From the NCBI RefSeq assembly GCF_031458135.1, contig NZ_JAVDXW010000001.1, positions 1,860,001-1,924,000 of the forward strand: a stretch of DNA of 64,000 nt. Reading direction: 5' to 3'. This DNA comes from Haloactinomyces albus (GTDB taxonomy: Bacteria; Actinomycetota; Actinomycetes; Mycobacteriales; Pseudonocardiaceae). A program made the position numbers and the translations under genes. The number at the start of each line of letters is the position of its first letter. The first letter of the stretch is position 1. Positions 1 to 8,831 of this stretch are shown here, piece after piece. The notes beneath the pieces were generated by a model. That model made no database searches and was not told where the DNA came from. It was given only the letters and a program-made list of their open reading frames with translations.

Positions 1-185
1 AGACGTTCTCGTACCTGCTGCAAGGTCAGGCCGAGGTCTCGCTGCATGGCCTCCAATCGACCTTCCGCGATGGACTCCAGGGGTGTGGCCTCCGGGGCCG
101 CGGTCGCCGGCATGGTCAGCGCGGCGGCAGTTCCGGCTGCCAGCGCCATTGTCCCCGCCATGCGGGCCGCGAGCCTGCGCTTCAT
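1..185 (-). CDS. Secreted S1-family (streptogrisin-like) protease precursor, N-terminal part only
   Basis: The reading frame starts at the ATG at 183-185 and runs off the left edge, so only about 61 residues are visible. They begin with KRR, then a hydrophobic alanine-rich stretch ending in ATAAPEA, which is a good Sec signal peptide and cleavage site. After this comes a segment containing AMQRDLGLTLQQVRERL, which resembles the start of the alpha-lytic-protease/streptogrisin pro-region. A Shine-Dalgarno stretch (AAGGGAG) sits about 6 bases upstream of the ATG. In this family the pro-region folds a trypsin-like serine protease that is then secreted. The catalytic domain lies outside the window, so enzyme class is inferred from the pro-region only. 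Another secreted protein with a similar pro-peptide cannot be excluded. Confidence 0.68.
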   Translation of the reverse strand, partial: MKRRLAARMAGTMALAAGTAAALTMPATAAPEATPLESIAEGRLEAMQRDLGLTLQQVRER

Positions 186-543
186 GTGCTGTCTCCCTTG
201 TCCTGAGAACGCATCTCCGTCCCCCTGGCGAAGGAGTATGACCCGAGTCATCGATCACACACAGCCTACTTTCGGCGTAGACGGCGAGCGGATTCCGCCC
301 ACTGGCGAAGATTTCGTGAAACTCTTTCGGGTGGTTTTACACACATCGTTACGGGGGCGTTATCACGGTAAGCCATCCGGGCAACCCGAACCCGGCCAAC
401 GTGGTTTACAGCACTCTCTCCATTACTGTCCGTATCCATCACTGCACTCACCATCCGCAGGATCACCGCAGCACGTTCTCGGATGTGAGCAGCGAGGTGA
501 ACGAGCTTGCCGAATCCGGCTTTCGTGCAGAAAGATCGCTTCC
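186..543. other. Divergent intergenic region, no gene recognised
   Basis: About 360 bp separate the leftward protease gene from the rightward dehydratase gene. Open frames cross it, but their composition is arginine/serine/proline-rich and resembles no protein family. It should hold the promoters of both flanking genes; no convincing operator or hairpin was seen. Confidence 0.5.
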
Positions 544-1587
544 ATGCAGTTGGTGAGCTACGCCGAGATCGCGGCGGCCCGGACGGTGCTGACGGCGATG
601 CCACCCTCGGTCGGGCCGGTGCGCACCCCGCTGCTCCCGGTGGCCGATGCCGACCCGGCGCGCCCCCTCCTGCTCAAGCCGGAGAGTCTTCAACCGACCG
701 GAGCGTTCAAGATCCGCGGTGCGCTGCACGCTGCCTCCGCCGTACCGGAAGAGGCGCGCTCTCGTGGTCTCGTCGCGTACTCCAGCGGCAACCACGCGCG
801 TGCCGTGGCGTATGCGGCCCGGGCGTTCGGCATGCCCGCGACCGTGGTGGTACCGCACACCGCCCCTGCCGTGAAGGTCGCCGCTGCGCGATCGCTGGGT
901 GCCGACATCGTTCCCGTCGATGCCGCCGAGCGCGAGACACGGGCTCACCGGATCGTGGAGGAACGTGGGGCAACCCTCGTCCCGCCGTTCGACGACCCTG
1001 CGGTCATCGCCGGTCAGGGCACGGTGGGGTTGGAGATCCTCGAGGATCTGGATCGCCTCGCCCGCCCCGAGTCCACCGGCGAGCACCTCACCGGCCACGG
1101 CCCCGCGAACTCCGGCTTCGCCAGGAGCAACGAACTCGTGGTGCTGGTCCCGGTCAGTGGCGGAGGCCTGATCTCCGGGATCGGTGTCGCGATCAAGTCG
1201 GTGCGGCCCGAGGCGACGGTGATCGGCATCGAACCGGAACTGGCCGCCGACGCGCAGGAAAGCCTGCGCGCGGGCACACGTCGTCAGTGGCCGGTCGACT
1301 CGCGTACGCGAACCGCCGCCGACGGCCTGACCGCCGAACCCTCGGAGCGCACCTTCGCCCACATGCGCGAGGTGGTGGATGACATCGTCACCGTGAGCGA
1401 GGCGGAAATCGCCGAAGCCACCGGGTACCTCGCCCGCACCTGTCGCCTGGTCGCCGAGCGCAGCGGCGCCGTGACAACGGCAGCGTACCGGCACCGTGGA
1501 GCGCTGCTCCCGGCGGCGAGCACCGTCGCCGTGGTCTCCGGCGGCAATATCGACGTCGAAGACCTGGTCACGGTGCTGGCGGATTGA
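544..1587 (+). CDS. PLP-dependent threonine/serine dehydratase-like enzyme (fold type II)
   Basis: A 347-residue protein of the threonine dehydratase/serine racemase family, which deaminates or racemises hydroxy-amino acids using pyridoxal phosphate. The PLP lysine lies in [11 protein letters not shown] (Lys about 56). The substrate loop [14 protein letters not shown] follows, and the glycine-rich phosphate-binding loop SGGGLISG is present. No C-terminal ACT regulatory domain exists, so it is the short, catabolic-type form. The frame is open for about 500 bases upstream, but family similarity begins at the ATG at 544 ([10 protein letters not shown]), which was chosen although its ribosome site is weak. 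Its last 20 bases overlap the end of the convergent GntR gene. Threonine deaminase versus serine/threonine racemase cannot be settled here. Confidence 0.85.
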   Translation: MQLVSYAEIAAARTVLTAMPPSVGPVRTPLLPVADADPARPLLLKPESLQPTGAFKIRGALHAASAVPEEARSRGLVAYSSGNHARAVAYAARAFGMPATVVVPHTAPAVKVAAARSLGADIVPVDAAERETRAHRIVEERGATLVPPFDDPAVIAGQGTVGLEILEDLDRLARPESTGEHLTGHGPANSGFARSNELVVLVPVSGGGLISGIGVAIKSVRPEATVIGIEPELAADAQESLRAGTRRQWPVDSRTRTAADGLTAEPSERTFAHMREVVDDIVTVSEAEIAEATGYLARTCRLVAERSGAVTTAAYRHRGALLPAASTVAVVSGGNIDVEDLVTVLAD

Positions 1588-2329
1588 GGTCGGCGACGAA
1601 CTTGTAGCGATCACCCCGGTAGACCGAGCGCACCCACTCGACCGGACGGCCTTCGGTGTCGAAGGAATGACGGGACAACAGCAGCATCGGCAACCCCACC
1701 TCGGTCCCCAGGGTCTCGGCCTCCTCGGGACTGGCCAGGGCGGTTTCGATGGTCTCCTCGGCGGTGGCGAACTCGATGCCGTAATGCCCCCGAAGAACCC
1801 GGTACAGCGAGACTCCGGCTTCCAACTGTGCGGACAGGCCGGGAAAACGCGGCAACGGCAGGTGGGTCGTCTCGATGGCCATCGGCTCACCATCGGCCAG
1901 CCGCAGCCGCCGAAGCCGCAGTACTCCGGCGGCATTGCCGCCCATGTCGAGCAGCGTCGCCATCTCCGGATCGGCCGCCTCCTCGGTGATCTCCAGCAGT
2001 CGCGAAGCGGGCTGGCGGCCCTGTGCACGCATGTCCTCGGTGTAGCTGCTCAGCTGAAGGCGTTGGGCCACTTTCGGCCGTGCCGTGAAAGTGCCCTTGC
2101 CCTGCACTCGCAGCAGCCGCCCTTCCACCGTCAGTTCGGCCAGCGCCTGGCGCACCGTGGTGCGGGAGACACCGAAGTCGGCAGCCAACGAGCGCTCGGT
2201 CGGGATCGACGAGCCGGGCGGCAGTGATCGCAACATGTCGAGCAGGTGCTGTTTGAGCCCCCAGTACTTGGGCTCACGTTGACTACGCTCCGGTGTGTCG
2301 GCCCCGCCGGGCACCGAGGCATCGAGCAT
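1568..2329 (-). CDS. GntR-family (HutC/DasR-like) transcriptional regulator
   Basis: A 253-residue protein with an N-terminal winged helix-turn-helix ([21 protein letters not shown], residues about 43-63) followed by a UTRA effector domain (roughly 95-245). This is the HutC subfamily architecture of DasR and NagR, which respond to phosphorylated aminosugars. The start ATG has a strong AGGAGGG ribosome site. It is divergent from a SIS-domain sugar enzyme, and the gap between them holds a palindrome matching the DasR-responsive element. The inferred role is control of N-acetylglucosamine/glucosamine use, and possibly of development as for DasR in Streptomyces. Whether it is the true DasR orthologue or a paralogue needs phylogeny. 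Its 3' end overlaps the dehydratase gene by 20 bp on the opposite strand. Confidence 0.85.
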   Translation of the reverse strand: MLDASVPGGADTPERSQREPKYWGLKQHLLDMLRSLPPGSSIPTERSLAADFGVSRTTVRQALAELTVEGRLLRVQGKGTFTARPKVAQRLQLSSYTEDMRAQGRQPASRLLEITEEAADPEMATLLDMGGNAAGVLRLRRLRLADGEPMAIETTHLPLPRFPGLSAQLEAGVSLYRVLRGHYGIEFATAEETIETALASPEEAETLGTEVGLPMLLLSRHSFDTEGRPVEWVRSVYRGDRYKFVADLNPPAP

Positions 2330-2589
2330 CGTTCCCTCCTACCGCCGCCCGTCACTGTGCGGAGTCACACCTCGGGTGGGATTCCAGCATGCCCGAAAAC
2401 ACGGATGCTGCATCGGCTGTCTCGTCGGTATCCCCGCTTCCAGGGCGGTAACAGGAACACCGCCCGAGTGTCGAGTATGCGATTTTCGGCAAGCCTCCGG
2501 GCATCACCAGGAACCACCGAGGGAGTGTCGCCGACGGCACACCACCGCAGGCATCACCGGATGCAGCCACTCCGGGCAGCTTCGATAGT

Positions 2590-2605
2590 ATTGGTCTAGA
2601 CCGCC
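2590..2605. promoter_or_regulatory. Putative dre site (DasR-type operator)
   Basis: The sequence ATTGGTCTAGACCGCC contains the perfect 10-bp palindrome GGTCTAGACC. It closely matches the dre consensus known for Streptomyces DasR (ACTGGTCTAGACCACT). It lies 46 bases upstream of the SIS-domain gene, in the intergenic region shared with the GntR gene, so it could control both. Confidence 0.7.
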
Positions 2606-2651
2606 CCGTGCCCGATGCACCACCACGATCCAGTAAACGGCAGGCAATCTC

Positions 2652-3713
2652 ATGAGCGAGGCCACCAACCGAGCCGGAAACCCTCCCGGCAGCCACATGA
2701 CCGCCGAGATCGCCGAGCAGCCGCAGATGTTCTCCCATCTTCTCGGGCAACGTCGCGCGATCGCCGAGCTCGCCGCCCGGATCACCGAGCGCAAGCCGCG
2801 CTTCGCACTACTGGCCGCCCGCGGATCCAGCGATCACGCCGCCCTCTACGCCAAATACCTCATCGAGGTCCTGCTGGAACTGCCTGTCGGACTGGTTTCG
2901 CCATCGACGACGACGCTGTATGGAGCGCGGCCGGACCTGACCGACGTGCTGCTGCTCTCGGTGAGCCAGAGCGGCGGCTCGCCCGACATGCTCGAGGTGA
3001 CCGAAACCGGGCGCAGACACGGTGCGACGACCGTGGCGATCACCAACAATCCCGATTCCGCCCTGAACGACGCCGCCGAGATGTCGGTCGACATCCTCGC
3101 GGGCCCCGAGCAGGCAGTAGCGGCCACCAAAAGCTACAGCGCGACACTGCTCGCCCTGTACCTGCTGGTCGACGCGGCGCGGGGCGGCCGAGGCGAGCAG
3201 GCCGAGATGATTCCCGAACTCGCGCAGGCGACACTGGATACCTCGCACGACGCCGTGGAGGAGGCGGTCCGCCGCTATCGCTTCGCCGACAGGATGGTCA
3301 CGACCGGGCGCGGCTATTCCTCGGCCACCGCCGCCGAAGCGGCGCTCAAGCTCACCGAGACGAGCTATCTCTCGGCACGCGCATACAGCGGGGCCGATCT
3401 GCTGCACGGCCCGGTTGCTGCGGTGGACACCGAGACCGCTGTGCTGGCGTTGTGCAGTTCCGGCAAGGGTGGCGAAGCCATGCGCGCGGTGCTCGACACG
3501 GTGCACGAGCACGGTGCCGACATCTGTGCGATCGGCTCGGCCGCGCCGGATGTCCACGCCACCCATCGGATCGGAGTGCCGTCCTGCGCCGAAGAACTCG
3601 CCCCCGTGCTGGAGGTGCTGCCCGTCCAACGGCTCGCGCTCGGACTCGCGCTCGCACGCGGCGATGACCCCGACAGCCCACGGGGGCTCCACAAGGTCAC
3701 CCACACTCGGTGA
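2652..3713 (+). CDS. SIS-domain sugar isomerase/deaminase-like protein
   Basis: A 353-residue protein with two tandem SIS phosphosugar-binding domains (about 40-190 and 210-340), as in the isomerase half of GlmS and in glucosamine-6-phosphate deaminase-like proteins. Visible motifs are the first-domain ARGSSDHAA loop, the SVSQSGGSPDM phosphate loop, and AATKSYSATLLA. There is no glutaminase domain, so it is not a full GlmS. Position opposite a DasR-like regulator, behind a dre-like site, suggests a part in aminosugar phosphate catabolism. The first ATG (2652) was taken; a second in-frame ATG at 2697 is possible, and neither has a strong ribosome site. Confidence 0.8.
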   Translation: MSEATNRAGNPPGSHMTAEIAEQPQMFSHLLGQRRAIAELAARITERKPRFALLAARGSSDHAALYAKYLIEVLLELPVGLVSPSTTTLYGARPDLTDVLLLSVSQSGGSPDMLEVTETGRRHGATTVAITNNPDSALNDAAEMSVDILAGPEQAVAATKSYSATLLALYLLVDAARGGRGEQAEMIPELAQATLDTSHDAVEEAVRRYRFADRMVTTGRGYSSATAAEAALKLTETSYLSARAYSGADLLHGPVAAVDTETAVLALCSSGKGGEAMRAVLDTVHEHGADICAIGSAAPDVHATHRIGVPSCAEELAPVLEVLPVQRLALGLALARGDDPDSPRGLHKVTHTR

Positions 3714-3840
3714 GAACGGTTTCCACGGCACTCCGGAGGTTCGGGTAGCACAGCCGGGTAAGAGGTGCCCTCGTCCCGTTTGCCCGCCGGTGCAGCGCGG
3801 GTAGTCGCCAGTCAAAAGCGTTCTCTCGAGGAGGAAGCAC

Positions 3841-4329
3841 ATGGCGGGACCGACCACCGGCAGATCACGGCAGAGACACGTTCACCGACTCCTCGTCCTC
3901 GCGGTACTGGCACTGTTTTCCGTGGTGCTGAGCGCGTGCGGGGGCGACGAGACAGGAGGCCCCGAGACGAGTGCCGACGTCGGAGACATCACGGGACAGC
4001 AGGCCTACTTCGGCGGCTCGGATCAATTCGTGGGTCAACGGGTCACCCTGAGCGCCGAGGTCACCGAGGTGTTCACGCCGACCTCGTTCCAACTCGACGC
4101 CGCCGAGTGGGGGGACGACTCGCTGCTCGTGGTCTCCGCCCAGCAGCGGAACAACCTCCGCGCGGGCGAGCTCGTGCAGGTAACCGGCACGGTCCGGTCG
4201 AGTTTCGCCTACGACCAGAACGCGGACCGGTACGGACTGGCAGCCGACGCGGAAGTCTACAGCGACTACGAGGGCGAAAAGTATCTCGCCGCGAGTTCGG
4301 TCAAGCAGCAGGTCCGAACCACCCAGTAA
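3841..4329 (+). CDS. Putative lipoprotein, possible OB-fold domain
   Basis: 162 residues. A positively charged start and a hydrophobic segment (residues 17-30) end in the lipobox LSAC, with Cys33 as the lipidation site. This predicts a lipoprotein anchored on the outer face of the membrane. The mature part (about 130 residues) contains phrases such as GQRVTLSAEVTEVF and ELVQVTGTVRSSF, a pattern typical of small beta-barrel OB-fold lipoproteins; that is an impression, not a proven domain. A very good ribosome site (GAGGAGG) precedes the ATG. It lies downstream of the SIS gene with a gap of about 130 bp and is probably a separate unit. Function unknown. Confidence 0.75.
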   Translation: MAGPTTGRSRQRHVHRLLVLAVLALFSVVLSACGGDETGGPETSADVGDITGQQAYFGGSDQFVGQRVTLSAEVTEVFTPTSFQLDAAEWGDDSLLVVSAQQRNNLRAGELVQVTGTVRSSFAYDQNADRYGLAADAEVYSDYEGEKYLAASSVKQQVRTTQ

Positions 4330-4371
4330 TCGGTGCAGGGCTCGGCACCGCCGTCGAGAGTGGTTTACGGT

Positions 4372-5040
4372 TCACTCCACTCGAGGACGGCGCATGCCGG
4401 GATGGTCATCCGGCAGGACCGCGCGCAGAACCCACCAGCTCACTGCCACGCACGCCGCCACCAGCGGCCAGGTCAGCGCGACTTGCGCGATGCTGAGCGC
4501 GACAACGGCGTTGGCCGCCCACAGCGGGATGAACACGACCAGCCGCACGGCATACTGCCCCACCCACACCCAGCTCGCCCGGGCATAGGCGCGCAGCAAC
4601 ACCGGGTCCCGACGCCAGCGCGTGCGCTGACCGAGCAGCGTGCCGACGATCACTCCGAGCAGCGGCCAACGCACTGCGATACTGACCATCCAGGCCAGCG
4701 CACTCGCAGCGTTGGTCACCAGCCGGACGAGGAAGAAGTCGGCCGCATAGCCGGTGCGCAACGCGATCACCGCACCGAGCATCACCCCGAGCAGACTCAC
4801 CAGCACCGCCAGTGGACGCGCACCTCGGTACAGCCGCCACAGCCCGATCAGGGCACCGACGGTGACGGCCACCAGCCCGCCGATCGCGATCGACTTTCCA
4901 GCAAGCAACCAGCCGAGACCGAACGCCACGGGCGGCACGCTCGCATCGACCGCGCTGGCCCGCCCTCCGAGCAGGTGCATCAGCGAGTCCCGCTCGGAGC
5001 TGCTCTCGGAAATCGTGTCGGTCTGCCGGTCCTGCGTCAC
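4372..5040 (-). CDS. DUF3159 integral membrane protein
   Basis: 222 residues with a short hydrophilic N-terminus, then about five or six hydrophobic segments (roughly residues 38-60, 75-95, 110-125, 165-185, 190-210). The motif HLLGGRASAVDASVPPVAF near residue 22 and the RTRWRRDPVLLRAY segment are characteristic of the actinobacterial DUF3159 family of unknown function. The start is the GTG at 5038-5040. It is on the same strand as, and downstream of, the EspG gene, separated by a short tandem repeat; co-transcription is possible. No catalytic residues are recognisable. Confidence 0.85.
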   Translation of the reverse strand: MTQDRQTDTISESSSERDSLMHLLGGRASAVDASVPPVAFGLGWLLAGKSIAIGGLVAVTVGALIGLWRLYRGARPLAVLVSLLGVMLGAVIALRTGYAADFFLVRLVTNAASALAWMVSIAVRWPLLGVIVGTLLGQRTRWRRDPVLLRAYARASWVWVGQYAVRLVVFIPLWAANAVVALSIAQVALTWPLVAACVAVSWWVLRAVLPDDHPGMRRPRVE

Positions 5041-5120
5041 ACGTTTCAGCGTGCCTTACCCCCCGCGACGTACGCACCTACCGGTGTCCTGCGCAACCGC
5101 AGCGGCCACGCAGGATCCCC

Positions 5121-5174
5121 GGCATCACCGGAGTCACCGGCATCACCGGAGTCACCGGAGTCACCGGAGTCACC
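5121..5174. repeat. 9-bp tandem repeat, six units
   Basis: Six head-to-tail copies of GG(A/C)(A/G)TCACC, differing only in bases 3 and 4. The array begins at the stop codon of the EspG gene (5170-5172) and lies upstream of the DUF3159 gene on the minus strand. It has no spacers, so it is not a CRISPR array. Confidence 0.85.
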
Positions 5175-5922
5175 GGATGCGGGCACGATCGAGTATCCCA
5201 CCGAGCTGATTGACCATGCCCAGCCTGTCGACGGGCGTGCACGTGAGTACCCCCGCCCCGTCGGGCGACCGGTCACCGAACAGCGTGTAACGACCGCGTT
5301 CGGTGTCGAACCATGCCAAACCGGGCAGCCGCGCACGCCGCCCCCGCCGGTCGATGCCGGTAACGACATAGTGGCCGAGGCGGTACCGGACGAGCCCGGT
5401 GATCGACTCGACGGCTCGTACACCGTCCGATTCCGGCCCGGACGGATCGCGGTGACCCTCCCCTGCTGCGATCGGTGCTGTGGTGGCCGACACGGCCTCT
5501 CCGGTGCCCGGTGGTGCCTGCGGGAGCAGGTCCACGCACACTCCGGGGAGGTCTTCGGGAGTCATGAAGTCGATCCGCAGACCACGGTTGGTGATGAGAC
5601 CGAGAACTCCCACTTCGCCGGTGGCCACCACGCGAGCAGCCAGCCACTGTCCGGTACGCACGTCGAGCAGTCCGGCCGCCGCGATGGAGACCTCCGAGGT
5701 CGACAGCAGGTACAGCGCATCCTCGACCTCCGGTTCGGGTCTGCCCGCCTTGGCCAGGCCCGCCGACTCGAGTTCTTCCCCGACCTGCCGTTCGACCCGG
5801 GACCGCTCTTCCGGTGATGCACCGAACCGCGGAATCTCGAACGGGTACTGCCGGATGCTGAGATTCAGCTGCTCACCCAGCACATCCACGGCCTGCACGG
5901 ACAGGGTGATCGTGTCGACCAT
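5170..5922 (-). CDS. espG: ESX secretion-associated protein EspG family
   Basis: 250 residues. The opening (DTITLSVQAVDVLGEQLNL), the middle RVVATGEVGVLGLITNRGLRIDF, and the C-terminal FDTERGRYTLFGDRSP segment follow the EspG fold of actinobacterial type VII secretion chaperones. In mycobacteria EspG is a cytosolic chaperone that binds PE-PPE pairs before ESX export. The start codon directly abuts the stop of the upstream proline-rich gene (TAG then ATG), so the two are probably translationally coupled. No ESX core genes (eccC, eccD, mycP) are in the window. The pair therefore looks like an orphan chaperone/substrate locus, typical of Pseudonocardiales. Confidence 0.8.
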   Translation of the reverse strand: MVDTITLSVQAVDVLGEQLNLSIRQYPFEIPRFGASPEERSRVERQVGEELESAGLAKAGRPEPEVEDALYLLSTSEVSIAAAGLLDVRTGQWLAARVVATGEVGVLGLITNRGLRIDFMTPEDLPGVCVDLLPQAPPGTGEAVSATTAPIAAGEGHRDPSGPESDGVRAVESITGLVRYRLGHYVVTGIDRRGRRARLPGLAWFDTERGRYTLFGDRSPDGAGVLTCTPVDRLGMVNQLGGILDRARIR

Positions 5923-7110
5923 CTAGAAATCCCGGTAGGTCGGGGGCGCCTCACCGATGACCGGCGGGGCGACCAGCCTGCTTTCCTCGTATTCCCCGCC
6001 GAAAAGGTCGTCGGCCTCGACGAGGAATTGCGGCGCTGCTTCGGAACCATCGGAACCGGGCCTGTCCACACGGAATCCGGAGCCGTTGCGCGCTTCGGTC
6101 CCGCCATTGCGCCTTCCGCCGCTGTGGGAATCACCGTCCCGCTGCGAGTCCCGGTTTCCCGACCCCTTGACCGGATGGTTCGCTCCGCCCGTGGTCCCCG
6201 CCCAGGCTCCGGAGCCCATCGGCCCGAAACCACCATCGGGCCGGGGCCGGTACTTCGGTGGCTGGGCTGCGGATTGCGGTTCCGACTGCCGCGGGGCTGG
6301 TTGTTCCGCGGGCGGCTGCTGCGGAGGCGGCTGCTGCGGAGACGGCCCCACCGGAGGTGGCGAAACGCCCCCCGGTGGGGAAACCGCAGGAGGAGGACCG
6401 ACGGGCGGTCCGGAAGGCGGCCCTGCCGCGGGCGGAGGGGGCGGCGGGCCATCGCGTGCGGGGTCGGCAGACGAAGGCGGTGTCGGACCTACGGGCAGGG
6501 GACCGCTCGGCGGACCCTGCGGTGGCGGAGCTGCAGCAGGGTTCGGAGCTGCCGGAGAGTCCGGGGCCGGGGTAGGCGCCGCGGGCCTCTGCTGCGATGG
6601 TCGAACGGGGCTTCCGGCAGAAGTGGAGCTGTACGCTCCTGGATGAGCAGGGGGATCAGCGACCACGCCGAGTTCGCCCGACAGCATCGACATCGGCCCG
6701 GAACCGGCACGCCCCCGAGAGCCCGTGGATTCCGGGCGGTGCACGCCGTTCGGCGGTCGGGGTGATCGATCCTGCCGCTGCTGCTCGTGGTCGAAGCGAT
6801 CCCGGAGCTGGTCGATGTGCTCCCACAAGGAAAAGGGATCCGCCTCGGCGATCAGGGCGGCGAATTCCGACCGCAGGTCGAAACGCACCGGACTCGGCCG
6901 GGCCTGCGCTGCCGGTGCTCCGGTTCCCGGAGTGCCGGGCGAACCCGGACGCGGCCCCGGATGTGGACCCGGGCCTGCCGCGGCAGGCCCGGGGGGAAGC
7001 ACGCCGTGACGCTCCTCCGCAGGAAGCCGTCCTCCCGATTCAACAGGCCTGTGCGCGGGAGTACGCTGATCCCGCCGCACCGGTTCCGGCACTGGTTCCT
7101 GCTGTGGCAT
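5923..7110 (-). CDS. Proline-rich protein, probable type VII secretion partner of EspG
   Basis: About 395 residues. A short mixed segment near residues 75-110 (EFAALIAEADPFSLWEHIDQ) is followed by a long low-complexity region dominated by Pro, Gly, Ala and Ser (about 165-290). The tail, with LVEADDLFGGEYEESRL then VAPPVIGE, matches the C-terminal signature seen in PPE-like proteins of Pseudonocardiales, but the N-terminal PPE domain is not recognisable. The ATG at 7108-7110, 5 bases after GGGGGAG, is preferred over the GTG one codon earlier. Direct abutment to espG suggests it is the chaperone's client or an accessory factor. Function is inferred. Confidence 0.65.
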   Translation of the reverse strand: MPQQEPVPEPVRRDQRTPAHRPVESGGRLPAEERHGVLPPGPAAAGPGPHPGPRPGSPGTPGTGAPAAQARPSPVRFDLRSEFAALIAEADPFSLWEHIDQLRDRFDHEQQRQDRSPRPPNGVHRPESTGSRGRAGSGPMSMLSGELGVVADPPAHPGAYSSTSAGSPVRPSQQRPAAPTPAPDSPAAPNPAAAPPPQGPPSGPLPVGPTPPSSADPARDGPPPPPPAAGPPSGPPVGPPPAVSPPGGVSPPPVGPSPQQPPPQQPPAEQPAPRQSEPQSAAQPPKYRPRPDGGFGPMGSGAWAGTTGGANHPVKGSGNRDSQRDGDSHSGGRRNGGTEARNGSGFRVDRPGSDGSEAAPQFLVEADDLFGGEYEESRLVAPPVIGEAPPTYRDF

Positions 7111-7655
7111 CACAACTCCCCCAGACCATCATCACTATCGGCGGACACACTCGGTCCGACGTGAATAAACATGCCGCCGTTCCCCGCTCAGGCGCTTGCA
7201 CGGACGCAGTCTCCCGGTATGACCACGCATATCGATTCCGAGATGATGAGTCCCCTTGTTGCTTTCGTTACTACCTGCTGGACAGTAGCAGTCACCGTTT
7301 CCCGGCATCGGGGTTTTCACAAAACTGCCCGTATCGGGGACGAAGCCGGAAGAAAGAGCCTTTCGACGGCAGGAAATGCGTCGCCATCCGAGCCATCCGA
7401 CCGCGCCCCGGCTCGAGAACGTCGCTGCCGCAGAGCACTGCCGGGCGAACCCAATAGCTAGACTCTTGAGTGCCGTTAATCACGGCTCCCCGTACCGACG
7501 GTGGCGTAGGGAGGTCGCGGCCCGTCACCGTGGTGATCACCGGCCAACGGGTCCCTTGGCATCGGGTCCCGGGCACCGATTCCCGGAGCACACGAGTTCC
7601 ATCGGCCTGCCGAAAGCGCCGGGCCTGCGGAAACCTGCGGATGGAAGGAAAGGCA
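7111..7655. other. Divergent intergenic region, no gene recognised
   Basis: About 545 bp between the leftward proline-rich gene and the rightward SGNH hydrolase gene. An open frame continues the hydrolase frame upstream from 7470, but its residues are unlike the family and a clear ribosome site marks the later start. No tRNA, array or strong hairpin was seen; it probably carries two promoters. Confidence 0.5.
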
Positions 7656-8465
7656 ATGAGTCGAGGACGTGAGCAGGTGCACCACTCCGGCGGCAGCGTG
7701 ACCGCAGACTTCGGGGGCAGCTACGTCGCACTCGGGGACAGCTTCACCGAGGGGCTGGACGACCCCGCTGCCGACAATGCGGGCTACCGGGGATGGGCCG
7801 ATCGTCTCGCGGAAATCCTCGCGACGAGCAACCCCGAGCTGCGTTATGCCAACCTCGCCATCCGGGGCAAGCTGCTTCACCAGGTCATCGAGCATCAGGT
7901 TCCGGCAGCCGTGGCGCTCCGGCCCTCGCTGGTATCGCTGGCCGCGGGCGGAAACGACATTCTCCGCCCGGGCAACGACCCCGACGAACTCGCCGAACGC
8001 TTCGAGGGCGCCGTGGCCGAGCTCCGTGCCCATGGCATACAGGTGATGATCGGCACGGGTTTCGACACTCGACGGGCGCCGGTGATGCGGCACGTGCGCG
8101 GCAAGGTCGGTGCGTACAACTCCCACCTGTGGGCCATCGCCGAACGGCACGGATGCCGGGTCGTCGATCTCTGGTCGATGCGCGTGCTGCAGGATCCGCG
8201 TGCCTGGAGCACCGACCGCCTGCATCTGTCGCCGGAGGGACACCGCCGGGTCGCACTACGCGCCGCCGAGGCGCTGGGGATCGACGTCGACGATGACTGG
8301 CGTCGCTCCTGGCCACCACAGTCCCCACGTTCGTGGCGGGTGCAGCGTGCCGAGGATCTGCGGTGGGCACGCGAGCACCTCGCACCGTGGATCGGCCGAC
8401 GTCTGCGTGGCCGGTCCTCCGGTGACGGACGTGGTCCCAAGCGTCCGGAGCTCCAGCGCCTGTAA
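7656..8465 (+). CDS. SGNH/GDSL-family hydrolase
   Basis: 269 residues of the SGNH esterase/lipase superfamily. Block I is GDSFTEG (residues 27-33, Ser nucleophile). Block III is GGND (98-101). Block V is DRLHLSPEGH, giving the catalytic Asp187 and His190. No signal peptide is seen, so it is predicted cytoplasmic. The start was set at the ATG at 7656 because GGAAGGAAAGG lies just upstream and the GDSF motif then falls about 27 residues in, as usual. The C-terminal 45 residues are Arg-rich. Substrate is unknown; family members deacylate lipids, carbohydrates or peptides. Confidence 0.88.
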   Translation: MSRGREQVHHSGGSVTADFGGSYVALGDSFTEGLDDPAADNAGYRGWADRLAEILATSNPELRYANLAIRGKLLHQVIEHQVPAAVALRPSLVSLAAGGNDILRPGNDPDELAERFEGAVAELRAHGIQVMIGTGFDTRRAPVMRHVRGKVGAYNSHLWAIAERHGCRVVDLWSMRVLQDPRAWSTDRLHLSPEGHRRVALRAAEALGIDVDDDWRRSWPPQSPRSWRVQRAEDLRWAREHLAPWIGRRLRGRSSGDGRGPKRPELQRL

Positions 8466-8831
8466 GCACCTGTCCGTCCGGTCCATCCGGAAACCCCGTC
8501 GCCGGGTGGAACAGAGTGCGGGCCTCGATGGGAACGGTGTCCGCACCGATGCCCGCACTCACCCCCACGTCCATCCGGGAGCCCACACTCCCGGATACCC
8601 GACCCCCACGACAGGTGTCCCGACCCGCGTCCCCCGTCCGAGTCCTCGGGTCAGGACAAGCGGGCGACCTCCCCCCTTCGGTCCCCCCGGAGTCGCCCGG
8701 TGCGAGCCGACCCCACCGGGCAGCACGGCCGCCCCGCACAAGACACACGGTTGCAGACACCGCTGGATGCGGACTAAACGATGGCTAAGCGCTACGGACG
8801 GGAGAACCCGGCAATGTCACCTGACCGGGGA
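8466..8831. other. Convergent intergenic region, no gene recognised
   Basis: About 365 bp between the 3' ends of the SGNH hydrolase and the SARP regulator. Open frames are present on both strands but look compositional. A weak stem (GGCGAC with GTCGCC) near 8667-8700 may contribute to termination. Confidence 0.45.

Noticed and set aside
463-2028. A 521-codon minus-strand open frame
   Set aside because: Antisense to the dehydratase and out of frame with the GntR gene; no family-like segment.
5121-5174. CRISPR-like array
   Set aside because: Units are 9 bp, directly abutting, without spacers, and no cas gene is present.
8667-8700. Terminator between the SGNH hydrolase and SARP genes
   Set aside because: Stem of only six bases with a large loop and no T-run; not strong enough for a separate call.
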